Made by a program: the position numbers and the translations under genes
NCBI GenBank assembly: GCA_012845835.1
Contig: JABAKD010000028.1
Coordinates: 10,879,741 to 10,943,740, forward strand
Direction of reading: 5' to 3'
DNA length: 64,000 nucleotides
From: Undaria pinnatifida
Lineage: Eukaryota; Sar; Phaeophyceae; Laminariales; Alariaceae
Shown here: one piece after another, positions 1-11,300 of the stretch
Numbering within the stretch: the stretch's first letter is position 1
Layout of the letters: every line of letters begins with the position of its first letter
Notes under the pieces: model-generated
Told to the model about the DNA's origin: nothing
Databases searched by the model: none
What the model saw: only the letters and a program-made list of their open reading frames with translations

Positions 1-1270
1 TAATACCTTTCTTCGTGCGCAATTGGATTTGGACGTATTCTCACCGGCACGTATTGTGCGAGAGTTTTTGCTCGTGGCCTACTTTTTTTTTTCCAGTCGC
101 TACGTACCCTCCTCCAACGAGGACATTTTTGTTGCGCTGTTCTATTGTTTTCCCTCATATCATGCTAACTAGTGCTACTTCCACGACATTTCTAGATTAT
201 TTTCGTCAGTCTTGAGCCGTCTGCCCTCACTTCACCTCCCCCTACAACATGTTCCTGTTTACTCTTTCTTATACAAATACAACTTTGATTATTAACGATT
301 TTTGGGGGAGGTTGCCTCAATTGCAGCACATGTAACAACTGCAACAAAATATTGGCGTAGGAGCCCGAAACTACCTAGTCTACTGGTATTAATACATACT
401 AAAACTATTCGTGTTTGTACAACAATAATACCCGTCCACTTACCACAGTAACTAACTGCTCTCTTCATTTTAGTATCGGCCTGTTGCTCCTACTTATTAA
501 TAGTTGCTGATGCAACTGCCTCTGTATTGTTGTGCTACTACTAATAATACTACTGCGTCGTATATACATATGATTTCGATCTCTTTTCTTGCATCACCCT
601 CTTTTGGTCCGCTCGCCTCTCTTATTTCCTCCTTACTTTCTACTTTGCCGTTCCCTGCTATTGCTACGTTTGATTATGTGCAGTAGTTCTTGTGTTCTAC
701 GCTCACTTTTTATTATGCCTTTGTAGCATTTCTGCCTCCTCAGACTAGACATATTTCACCTCCTCCGACGGGAGAACTTGATTACTTGTTGTACACGTGG
801 GAGAAGATGTACGGATGCTCTCTTTTAGGAGTTGGATGGAAATACGAAGGCAACACTTGGCGGCAGCAAAAACAACAGCAGCGTCGGGCGCAGCATGATC
901 CTTACTCGTACCGCTGCATGCTGCTACTCGTAGACGGTTGATTGAGGAGACCAAACGTATCATGTTTTGGTCTCTGGGTCCCAAAAAGCATGTTCAGTGT
1001 CCGCACACAGCTAGCAGCAGCAGCAGCTGCAGTGCTGCCTTAAATCAAGCGGGTCAAAATCCCAAGGTAATATCCGGAGAGAACGCCTCCTTGTAACATT
1101 CCTCTCATGCCGGCGGGAAGCTGGAGGGAAAAACAGCGACGAAAATGGTCACACAATAACACCAGTATAAATAACATTGGCGTACAATATTGATCCTTGA
1201 GATGGGCACCGCGAGTGCGATGAAGGACGCTAACAAGACCCAACGTACCTGTAGTACAGACGAAGGCGTA
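1..1270. other. No gene recognised
   Basis: AT-richer, low-information sequence with only short overlapping reading frames in several phases. I see no conserved protein motif, no RNA gene and no long tandem repeat. It could be intergenic, or an intron or UTR of a gene lying to the left of the window. Confidence 0.5.
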
Positions 1271-1274
1271 GTAC

Positions 1275-1795
1275 ATGAAGCCTGCTTGGAATATGAAGAT
1301 TGACCTTACTACTTGCCGAAACGGAAAGACTCCCCGTCGACAACAAACAGCGGGTATTCTGCAAGCACTTGAAGAGCACGGCACGACGGGTTTGGAAGAT
1401 CGGAAGGCGAGAAGCGGGCAGTTCATCATGGACGAGGACGGCATGCTGCCACGGAACAAGGGGCACACTCGTGAAAGGTGGGCGGGGATTTGCCACACCC
1501 TCCTGCACGAGAGTTCCCCAAACTCTTGACGCACCGATCACAGCCCTACTCTCACAACAGCCATTCGCACTACCGCTTGGATACGAATCAACGATCGACG
1601 CGGACGAGGCGGCGGGGGTAATTCTGGGTATGCCGAACTGGACTGACTTCCTTCCGGCCGACGTACTGAAATTCGACCACCCCGATTTCATCCGGTGATT
1701 TCGCAACATTGTCAACGTACGTGTGGAGAACATTTGAAGTCTCCCACCAATCAGTGGAAAGATGCGACCATCAAGGCCCTTCATGAACGCGAGTG
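1275..1795 (+). pseudogene. Decayed non-LTR retrotransposon (linker and start of reverse transcriptase)
   Basis: Three plus-strand frames read in succession resemble the segment just before the reverse-transcriptase core of LINE-type elements. The first (about 1400-1529) contains GQFIMDEDG and RERWAGICHTLLHE. The second (to 1698) contains LSQQPFALPLGYE and LGMPNWTDFLPADVLK. The third (about 1755-1795) contains QWKDATIKALHEREW, matching the usual 'W+DA.I..L.K' step. The switches between frames show frameshifts, so this is not a working gene. The family call is from memory of the protein pattern and needs a search. The catalytic YADD segment is absent here. Confidence 0.55.
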
Positions 1796-2005
1796 GGGGG
1801 GTGGGGGGGTATTCACACACCACTGCGAATCGACTTTCACAGCCATATCAACCAGACCCGCATTCACAAATCATCTGCACATGCGCTTTATAACCATAGC
1901 GCAAGGGCGCTTAACACAACACGAAACGTATATGTGTTACCAGGTATGCTACACGCGCGGAGGGCACGGCATATAACCTCCGAAAAAGGTCATAAGCTCC
2001 ATCTC

Positions 2006-5000
2006 TTAACCCCACAACCTGTGCTTCTTGCGCTGGAGGATGGGGTGGGGGTCATCCTCCCCGGAATCCCCTGCTATTGCAGAATACATCGAGGACGACG
2101 CCGCCAGCGTCCCTCGCGCGCTCACGCCGTTTCGAAACCCCGCGGCGCCAGAAGTACACGGCGACATCGAACGCGCTCGTGAGCGCTTCTTATGCTTGCG
2201 CCGCTTCTTTTTCTTCTTGCTCCTGCTGCCGACTTCCTCGGAATCACTGCTGCTGCTGCTACTGCTGCCACTGTCAAAGCCGCTGTCGCCACCGCCTCCA
2301 CCAGTGCTCTGACGTTGCTCCTTCCCCCTATCCCGATCCCTCTTGTGTCGGTTGGAACTCCTTCTCTTGCTCTTCGACTTTTTTTCCTTCTTCCGAGATT
2401 TCTTCTTTCCGCCGCCGTCTTCTTCAGCGTCCCCTCTCCCCTCCCCCCGCCCACTCGACCTGCGCTCGCGCTTGCGTTTCCTCTCGTCCTCCTCGAGCAA
2501 AGCACGCATCTTGCGCAGCGCGTCCCCCTCCGCCCCGTCTTGTAGCAACGCTCTCAACGCCGACTGCGAAGACTCGTTGCCATCACTCCCGCGCAGCATT
2601 GCGGCACCTCCCGCGGACAAAACGTCGGCCTCCATCCTTTCACCGTGCTCGATCCGGTCTAGTCTGGACCCGCCCCTACCGATCAACCCTATCCCGACCG
2701 TGGCGGGGTTGGGAAGCGCCCTTGGTTCCTGCCGCTCCATCCTTCTGCTCCGTGGAGAGAAGAAGACCACGAACAAACGAAAAGGAGGCGGGGCGGACGG
2801 ACGGACAGACGCGGGGCGTGAAAGGGGAAAGGTTCAAAATGTGCAATATCGGCCAGGAAGAAGGCGGGAGGGAGGACGGGGGGGGGGGGGGGAGGTGTAC
2901 TCAGTTAGTGCATGGCCGTAGTCGTATGACCACAGACCCTCGCATCCCCACCATACCGGGACAGAGCACGTCGGGTTTTCACCAACCAGGCAGACAGCGC
3001 TTGCACCAAGCGCGAAGCGCCGTGAGGTGTTCCGCGAGTCGCATGAAGGGTGAACTGCATCCTTCCAAGAACCGCTCGGAAGACGGACTTCGGCACCTTG
3101 TGCCTACTTTTTTGCTTATGGATGACAGCGCCAATGAGTTACTTGTTTTCTGGTGTGGCCACTCCAGAGACAGCAATAGGTACTATGTAACTGCCTCGTG
3201 GGTGCCTTGCCATATTCACACTACGTGATGCGATCATTCCCCTCGTGCGGAGTTAGCGTTCTCCACTCCATACAATATGATCTACTCGATAACCATCCTG
3301 GTGACCGCCAAAAACAAACAAACAAAAAAAGGTACCCTGGTTGTCTAGCTCACGCAGTGATTGGCATGTTTTACAGCGTCGTTGCCAACCAACGCCAACC
3401 CCAATATACACGGGGGCGGGGGGGGTAACCATTGACATTCATGACCGCAGTCTGTCAGACCATAGACGCTCGTATCCCTACATTTCCGGGGCGGAGCACG
3501 TCGGGTTTTCACCGACCAAGCAGGATGGAGGGGAGGGGGGGCGGGGTTATAAGAAGAAGGTTTCAAGCCGAAAATATTGGAGGTGACAGATCATACTAGT
3601 GAATCTAGAAGGCCCACGTCGTCTTCAAAAACGTTAAAACAGCGGTGCGTGGCTCGGGTGTTGGTAATGTGACACCTGGTGCCGATGCCGTCACGCACAT
3701 CCCCAGTTCGCACGTTAAGAGTTTACCGGCGCGCAAATGCATCATCTCGAAGATGCAAACGTCCGGCCCCAGACTGCCCGGCGCTTTCATACGCGGAGAC
3801 AGGAAACGACATGTGTCAGCTGGAACGCCCTCTCTTCCAGACGTCCAGCTGTGGCTCATCCATGTTGAGACAGAAGTTCTCTCACCCTCACCGTTCGAAT
3901 TAAACATTAGCAACACCGACATCGCGAAGATCCCAACCATTACGACAAGAGCAGCTGGTGCAGATGCCCCTTTCCCCCTCTTCGCCTCTTCTTGTCACAG
4001 CAGAGTCACGGCGGAGCATCGGCCGCTGCGCCACCCTTCACAACCCTCATAAAAAATAATCAAGGTATCAGACTCGCATCCTCCTTTAAACTTCTGATAA
4101 AGAAAAACCCACGGGTCTACCGTTTGCGTCTTCCGTTTCCTCAGCGCGGGCGTGGTCCTCCGATTCAAAGAGGGGCGGGCGGACAAATTCCGAGCTAACC
4201 CCTTCGTTCTGTGCAATCGCTGCGAAAATAACTCTGAGAGATAAAAGCGAGAGAGGAGTGCTCAAACGCAACGTAGCAAAACGGTTCCGCTCCTTCAAAT
4301 AGTTGTTTCCCGCTCGAAACCCCTCCACAGGCACTGCGGTAAAATTACCGACAGGGATCGGAAAAATGGCCTACGCTTCGTGCGGGTGCGCGAGACATTT
4401 CGTGTACTTGCTCACAGTTGTAAAAAGTGGCGCAAAATCTTGCGTTTGTTGCTCAGAGTTGCAAAGGGCGCAGCGGCCAAAGCCCCAATGCGACAAGGAG
4501 AAACGGGAATGTACGAGTAAGGCGAGGCGGCACCAGCACCACCTGCTCTTGTCGCAACAGTAGCGGCCTTGGCGGTGTTGGCGTTGATCACGATGTTTAC
4601 GAGAGTTCACGGTTAAGTAATTGATGACCCAAGACGGGTGGGTCGCAGCTAGATATATCAAACCTGAGAGGGGGGACGTCAAGCTGGAAAATGCCATGTG
4701 CTGTCTTCGCGGGTGAAAGCGCGGGGCAACGGCTGGCGAACAGCCTACAAATATGTAGCCGGTCTGTCACAACAACAGCAACAAAAAAAGACAATACGCG
4801 TTTTTCGTAGATACGACGTTTCCTGTCCGAGAAAAAAGGGTCGAAAACGCAACGAACAGCCCACGAACAACTACCGAACAGCTTGCGAACACACTGCTAC
4901 ACATGCACTGACGACTTGAGATTACACACTTATAGGGGTGTCTACGGTGCGGTGAAAGGACGCTTCGCCAATCTTTACCCAGAGCTGTTGTTCTGTTGCC

Positions 5001-6611
5001 GCCCCAGACTAGCTCTGGCCGTGAATTATTGTTTTTCGGCCGTCGTATTTCTTGTTCAATCATCCACCCATATATTGTGTTGCCTGTTTTAGTATATCTG
5101 GTGCGTAGGAACCACCGATGTGCAAGAGCAACCGAAGAGCAATTGAAACCAAAAGAGCGAGACCAGTCGAACACCGAAAGCAAAGCAAAACATCTACTTC
5201 TCAACCAATCAATACCATCGAGCCACAGCTCGGGGGGGGGCGGGCGCAATCGGCAGCCCACGCGTATCCCCACCTTCGCGTCTCCTTCAGGTAGCTGGAG
5301 GCGTTATCATTGTGGGGGTCCAGACTGACCGCGCGAGACAAGTCTTGCATGGCCTTCGGCAAACGGCCAGTGGTAGCGAAGGCAGCCCCTCGGGCAACCA
5401 AGCCGTCACCGTGATCCGGGCACATCCCCAACGCTTGCGTGTAGATGTCGATAGCCGCCTTAGTCGCGGTACGCAACGGGGGCGGGGGCGGGGGCGGTGG
5501 GGCGTGGGAAGTTTAAATTCCAGCATCTGGATGGAAAATGGCAAAAGAAGTCTCGTCGGCTGGGACATGCTACACATGATTATATTTTGTATTTTTCGGT
5601 TTTAGTCCGACAGGTTGTTCTTCACCCGAGATAGTTGTTTTCACCCGAGACAGTTGTTTTCACCCGAGACAATGGACTAGCTGGAGCAAAAAAATAAACA
5701 TATTGCCACCCCGAATCCCAAAAAATAGTCAAGTAGCTCTAATTTTAACGCGAATTAACTAAATTGCGGTATTCATACGTTCGCAAGTGCTGTACAACGC
5801 GCAGCACACAGAACGTTGCTCCAGACATGGAGTTGAACGCACCACCACCCCCACCAGTCTCACACCGGCCCTCACCTGATGCTGGCCTTTCCTGGCAAGT
5901 TCCACCCCCTTCCGAACCCTCGTGTCCGCCCACAGACGGTTTTGCCGATCCCTAACGGTGTCGTAAAACCAGCTTCGATCTCCGGTGCCGCTTCCCTCGC
6001 CACCACTGGCATCTTCTTTTTCTCTGTTTCCTGCCTCCGCTCTCGCCGCCTCTCCGCCTTCGCCGGCGTGCTTTGCTGCCGCTGCCGCCACCGTACCCCC
6101 CCACGGCCGATCGTCCGCCCCTACATCCAGCAGAAATGACGCGGGGCGAAACACGCCGAAAGCATCCGCCATGATCTCGGAGGCGTGCGGGTTGTGGAAA
6201 GCCTTATCCGCCAAAAGCGTTTCATTGTAAGATGGGGGGTGCATCGTCCTTCGCGACCACGATCTCTCGCGGGTCTGGGTGCGTCTCCGCTTTCTCCCGC
6301 CTCTCGCGGGGTCTGACTCGTCTCCGCTGCTGATGGAGGAGTCACCGTTACCGTCGCCAAGGCAGCCCGTCCGGCTGGTGCGGTCCCCCCCCGTCGAAAT
6401 TTCTTTCCCGGGGGGTCCCCCCTCCCCATCGCTGCCGCCGCTATCTTCTCGAGCTGCGTCCGCCCTACTCGTGGCTTGATCCACAAAATCTTCGATCGCA
6501 GGCATCCACGAGAAGGCCCAGGTGTCGGAGTGCTCGTCCACGGCGGCCCCGGCCTCCTCCTCCTCGCCGGTGGGGTCGGCGGAATCGAAGTTAGCCTTTT
6601 GAGATCGTAAC

Positions 6612-6650
<39 letters not shown>

Positions 6651-8122
6651 TGCCACGTTGCGGCGACAGACAAAAAGGCCCGACCGATAAGACAGCGAAT
6701 GTTAGATTGCGCGGAGCGGGGGGGGGGGGGGGGGGGAAGGAATCATCCATGCATGGCCGTAGTCCTTAGGATTATAGACTCCCGCATCCCTACAATGCCG
6801 GCGACGCCGGGTGGGGGGGGGGGGTAGACAAGTCGGGACGGGGGGGGGGGGGGGGGGGCGAAGTTGTAGTTAAAGTGACCATGACGGTTAAGACAACAAC
6901 GGCCCCGATCGTGGATTTCGTACTCTTGACACCTTCGATTTTCGTGGAAGACAAAAACTCCCGCTTTGAGGAAGGTCAAGCGTGCAGCTCGTCGCGACAA
7001 TGCATCCCGACATGCTGCTACAACAGCAGTATTCACGGAGGAACGCATCCTGACGGGACCTGCGCGCGTGAGAAGCGCTGAGAGCAGAGAGCAGCTTGGC
7101 CTTGTAATGGAGCGATTTCGGAGGCATGGGAAAACTCGTACGGGTATACGGGTACCCTGGTATACTGCTGTCACACTATTAATACAGCAGTCTACGTACG
7201 GAAGAATGACGTTCCAGGTATCATACCGATAGTACGTACTTGAGCATACCTGTACGGACGTGCGGGCGCTCTTGGGGGCCGGGCCCAAAACAACACATCA
7301 CAACCACACCCATATACATACCACCAGTTTAGCGCCCACACGCCTCATGGCCTCGTGGCCTCATGGTGTGCATGATTACCTGGTATGAAACAGGGCCGTT
7401 TCGTCATTTCGCCTTCTAAAAAATAACGATAAAATCAAATCATGACAGCAGCTATTGCTGTCTTGCTGTCTGGCTGTGAATACACCAGTTCCAGGTACCT
7501 GATACATCATAGGGCTGTACCTGGTGCTCGTATGCACGTGGACAGCAGGTATTATATTCCTGGTATACTGTTGGTGTACCTGGCAGCCTGAAAGCTGCTT
7601 TACCAAAGGCATGCTCGTACAGGTACTGCTACTATTATATGCGGATTTCTTGAGGTGCAGCAACAGAGTTACAGAGTACCAGAGGTGGAGCTGCAGAGTA
7701 TATGTATATGTACTTCAAAATTAAGATAAAAATCGCTAATCGTTATTCGTGACTTCGCATCAACGGACGCTGTATATCGTAGTGCTGACTCGCTGCGGCT
7801 TGCAATGTCGAGTCAAGCACCAGGTGGACATACCTCTGCTGATATGTCAGAACATGCAAATGATAAGGCAGACCATCAACCAAGTCAAGGAACGGTGGTC
7901 TACTGGAAGGTCTCGGGTATGTATTCTGCCTGCACAACTACCTGGTACATCGGCTTCGTCGCTTTGCCACGACAAGCACTTGTTTTCACGAGATTTTGAA
8001 GGGGCGAGTTTGTTCAACCCCGGAAGAAAGTCGGACCATACCTGATAGCCTAGTTTCTCTTCCCGATCTTGTGCCAGCCTCTTGAGGCGCATCATCTGCT
8101 CATCAAGAGGCATCGGTCTCAT
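2006..8122 (-). CDS. TTC14-like TPR protein with Lys/Ser-rich C-terminus (multi-exon)
   Basis: Proposed coding exons, minus strand: 8122-8042, 6595-5876, 5458-5274, 2744-2006. These close in phase at 575 codons including TAA. The 6595-5876 exon has an acidic linker, then PPSYNETLLADKAFHNPHA and RNRLWADTRVRKGVELARKG, which line up with the region before the TPRs of animal TTC14. The 5458-5274 exon encodes one clear TPR (ALGMCPDHGDGLVARGAAFA, then KAMQDLSRAVSLDPHN). The last exon has ALRKMRALLEEDERKRKR, then Lys-rich and poly-Ser tracts ending HRLWG, like the TTC14 tail. I find no S1 domain and no second TPR. The 5274-2744 intron (2.5 kb) may hide an exon, and the weak acceptors at 6596 and 2745 make these joins tentative. 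The first exon (MRPMPLDEQMMRLKRL) is assigned only by phase and a good donor. TTC14 is thought to act with RNA; a nuclear role is likely from the tail but inferred. Confidence 0.7.
2880..3395. repeat. Dispersed repeat family R1, long copy
   Basis: A G-run followed by GGTGTACTC, then catggccgtagtc, gaccctcgcatccc, ttgcaccaagcgcgaag and about 350 bp more. The same series recurs with high similarity at 62770-63345. Shorter or more decayed copies lie near 3405-3530, 6715-6800, 37075-37240, 41305-41480 and 47370-47505. This copy lies in the last intron of the TTC14-like gene. It encodes no recognisable protein and is probably a non-autonomous mobile element. Confidence 0.75.
3405..3530. repeat. 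R1 repeat, partial copy
   Basis: After a G-run comes a shortened R1 segment: catgaccgcagtctg, gaccatagac, cggagcacgtcgggttttc and accgaccaagcagg. It lies immediately downstream of the long R1 copy. Confidence 0.6.
5617..5680. repeat. Tandem repeat, about 20 bp x 3
   Basis: Three successive copies of a unit containing TTGTT(C/T)TTCACCCGAGA(T/C)A, within an intron of the TTC14-like gene. Confidence 0.7.
6715..6860. repeat. G-runs with partial R1 repeat
   Basis: Two long G homopolymers (around 6719-6736 and 6840-6858) flank a short R1 core (catggccgtagtcctt, agactcccgcatccct). This is intronic to the TTC14-like model. The runs are G-quadruplex-prone and may be imprecisely sequenced. Confidence 0.55.
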
Positions 8123-8354
8123 CGTATCGAGTACCTCTTCTGACTAATGACTGTGGGTCCAGCTCAACTGAGCGCAACTCTGTGCACACGGCCCTCGGTT
8201 TACCACCCGAGTCCCTTTAACAACAACGCTTCTCCATATTGAAACCCTCACAGGCGCCTGGCCTGCGCAGACAACACCACACACAACCACGCCTTGGGAG
8301 AGTCCGTGAGCACGAAGCACCTGCACTACACATCGCAGCCACTATCAAGCAGCC
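8123..8354. promoter_or_regulatory. Divergent promoter region between TTC14-like gene and SR factor
   Basis: Only 232 bp separate the minus-strand ATG at 8122 from the plus-strand ATG at 8355. Both 5' UTRs and both promoters must therefore lie here or overlap the first introns, unless either gene has an upstream non-coding exon. I see no clear TATA box. A shared bidirectional promoter is inferred from spacing alone, and depends on the first exon of the TTC14-like model being right. Confidence 0.5.
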
Positions 8355-11300
8355 ATGGGGGACGAAGGACCTGGCCACGTCCGTAAGTCCGACGTGTTGA
8401 ATATTTTTGCATGGGGGGAGATCGTCCGTTTGGAATCGTCGGTATTCTTGACAGTTGTGCCCTCTTCCCTTGTACGCTGCGCTGGCTTGGCTGCTTGGGT
8501 AGGCTTCTCTGTTCTAGGTTTGAGCAGATCGAAGATGGACAGGGGGGGGGCGAGGATTCACGGCGAGTATATATCGCCACGGCATAGTCGGTCAATTGTT
8601 GCATGTGGGTCCGAACCCAGGGCTTGATGGTCTATGATCGCCGTAACTCGCAAGCATCTGGCCAACCGCTCCCAAATATCTAGGGATCAATTTGCCTCTC
8701 ACCCCCGCCTCGGTTCTTTCCAGTTGCCTTTTGCCGCGAATTCCCCGTTTCCTATACTTTATCTTAGATGATATCTCGATCGCTACCTGAATGATTCTCG
8801 TGAGTGGTGACCTGTGAGCTCGTGAGTCGTGACGGATAAACCTATACCGTTCGAGCAAAGCAAGTTCGGGCTTCTGCTGCCGTGGTTATCACCGTGTCAC
8901 CCACCCCAGGTAGTTATGTCTTTGTATCATAGGCGGTATACGTTCCTCCTTGGGTCCCGCCCACATGTATTGTTGTCGTTCGGTGGAATCGTAATCCTCA
9001 ATCCTCACTCCCTCTTTGCACCCGCTTTGCCGCTTTGCATCTCATGAATGAAGAATGGCGTTTATTATTATTAATAATAGCCATAAAACGGTGTACCGGT
9101 ACCGCCATGGGTTTGGTTGGGTTTTATTGTCGACATCCTCACAACAAGCACCTTATATACATATCGGCTGCGCACTAATAAATACCGGGATTTGACGCTG
9201 TCTGTTGTATTCTCGCTTTTGGTTCCTTTTTGCTTTTGGTCTGGCGCTTCGGCTGTTCGCTCCATGGTGTCCCGCGGGCGCAGACATTGGGAACCTTCAC
9301 CCAAAAGTTTCGGTGGCCGACCTGGAGCCGAGGCTGATCAAGTACGGCACGATCACCAATCTCTGGGTCGCCAAGAACCCTCCAGGTGCGTTAAGCAATG
9401 CCTTGTGCCACCAAGCATAAGGCGCCTACCTCACTATCCAGGGGAGGAGGCGACGAGCATCATGGACATCTCTCTTCCATTCGAGCTTTGACTACGAGTA
9501 ACACACCACAATACAGCAGTACCTCATTTTCATACTGAACTCAGTGCTGGGAATGCAGGGGGAGAGTCGCCCATCCTTATACCAGGGATACGAGAACAAC
9601 AGTATGAATCCAGTGCTGTACGGCCATCTCTCACAAGGCGCATCCGATTCCGAAGATGAGATGGATTTTCGGGTCCGGGTCGCAGAACCAGACGGGCACA
9701 ATCGCATCGACAACCCTTACAATAAAACCCGAATTTACATACTTTTTTGGGCAAAGTTCTCGCGAAATTATCAAACACGGCGATCGCTCGACTAAGTACT
9801 CGAACGAGTTCGCCGCACCAGAGCATCTCAGCGCGCGCAGATGAAGCTTTGCAGATGGAGCGAGGGAAAACACGCCGTGTGCGCTTCACGCGAGCAGGGT
9901 TTTGTTTCCCCCCAATCCCGTCGATCTCGTACATGAACGATGAAATGTCGCAGACGGCGACTGCTGTGCTCATCCTCGACGACAACGAGTAGTGTGTGTT
10001 GTGTTTGGCGAATGCTGCAATCGCGACGGCGAGAAGACTGGCAAGGGTCTCGTATTATAGTCGTCACCATCACTGTCCGATCCCATGGGCTCGTGGTGAG
10101 GCCCGAGGTGTTGCCTCCCATGACGTATTGAAAACCAGCTCCGGATGCCATTTTCTACGAGGTTATCCGAAGCTAGGTCCCCGTAAACAATTACCGGGTC
10201 TATCAGATTTGCAAACCGATTTTGCTATCCAAAGACGTTCATTTTGGGATCCAGAAACGGTGTTGTAAGAGGTGACCTAAGGCCAATTCTTAACACAGTG
10301 AGGTCCGTGAGTCAAAATGGACCTTTTCGGAGTGGAGTTTTTTTCGACTAGAATCTTCTGGTCTTCCTTAAATTCGGTCGGTTTTACAGTTTTGTGCTTT
10401 TTCTGGAGGCGGTTGGTGTTGGGGAGTACTGCTGTATGCAGTGGAAAGTCGGTTGGAAGCTCTTTTGCTCCATGCGTTCTCCGTGAGCAACGCGTGCTTC
10501 ACGCGCGACAAGCCCTCGTCCCAGCGGTTTTGTGGCATCGGACCTAGCCGAAAACCGCCAAAGCTACGTTCGTGACGTTACACCCGGCCGAGAGCCAGCT
10601 AAAGCTGGAGCAAGCGTTTGTTGTTATTGTTGTTGTTCTGACATTAACTCGCGTGATCAAGCCCGTGGTCACAGGACAGGCTTCAGTCACTGTGGAGTAG
10701 AGGAAGAACCCAGGGAAAAAACACAAATAAACCAGAAGTGGTACACGCATATATCATAGCTGACGCAATTCATGCCTCCGCGAGAAAGATATGTAAAATT
10801 GAAATCGGAAGTCAGCCTACGACGTGCCGTTACGTATATATTACACCTAATATCTATCACTACGCTTACGCACGACAGACTCATGTCAATTGAAAACAAA
10901 GAAATAAAGAAAGTGGCCGTTGTTGGCAAAAAAAGTACCGCGCGCTGCTGCCATCGTACGATACACACGCTGCTGGCGGGCGGAGCTAGGAATGTGCCAC
11001 GCTGACTTGCGGCGAGAAGCAGCAGCAGTGATGGCAGCAAGCCAGTGTAGCCGCCCGTGTAGGTACTGCTGTGTGGTGCCTGGTATGAGAGTGCGGGCGT
11101 GTGTAGATGTGTTTGTGGTGCCCGATAGGTGCGAAAACATTGTCGACTGGATGTGCGAGTCGGATTTTTCAGGCCAATTCTTATACAGTCGGATTCCGTC
11201 AGTCGAAAATGGCCCTTTTCGACTGGACTTTGTTTCTGTTGGATTATTCTGGGCCTCCTTATCGTCAGTCGAGTCGATTTTATAGTTTTTGATGCTCTTT

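Noticed and set aside
1230-1823. 197-codon minus-strand ORF
   Set aside because: Lies opposite the LINE-like plus-strand relic, whose motifs read only on the plus strand.
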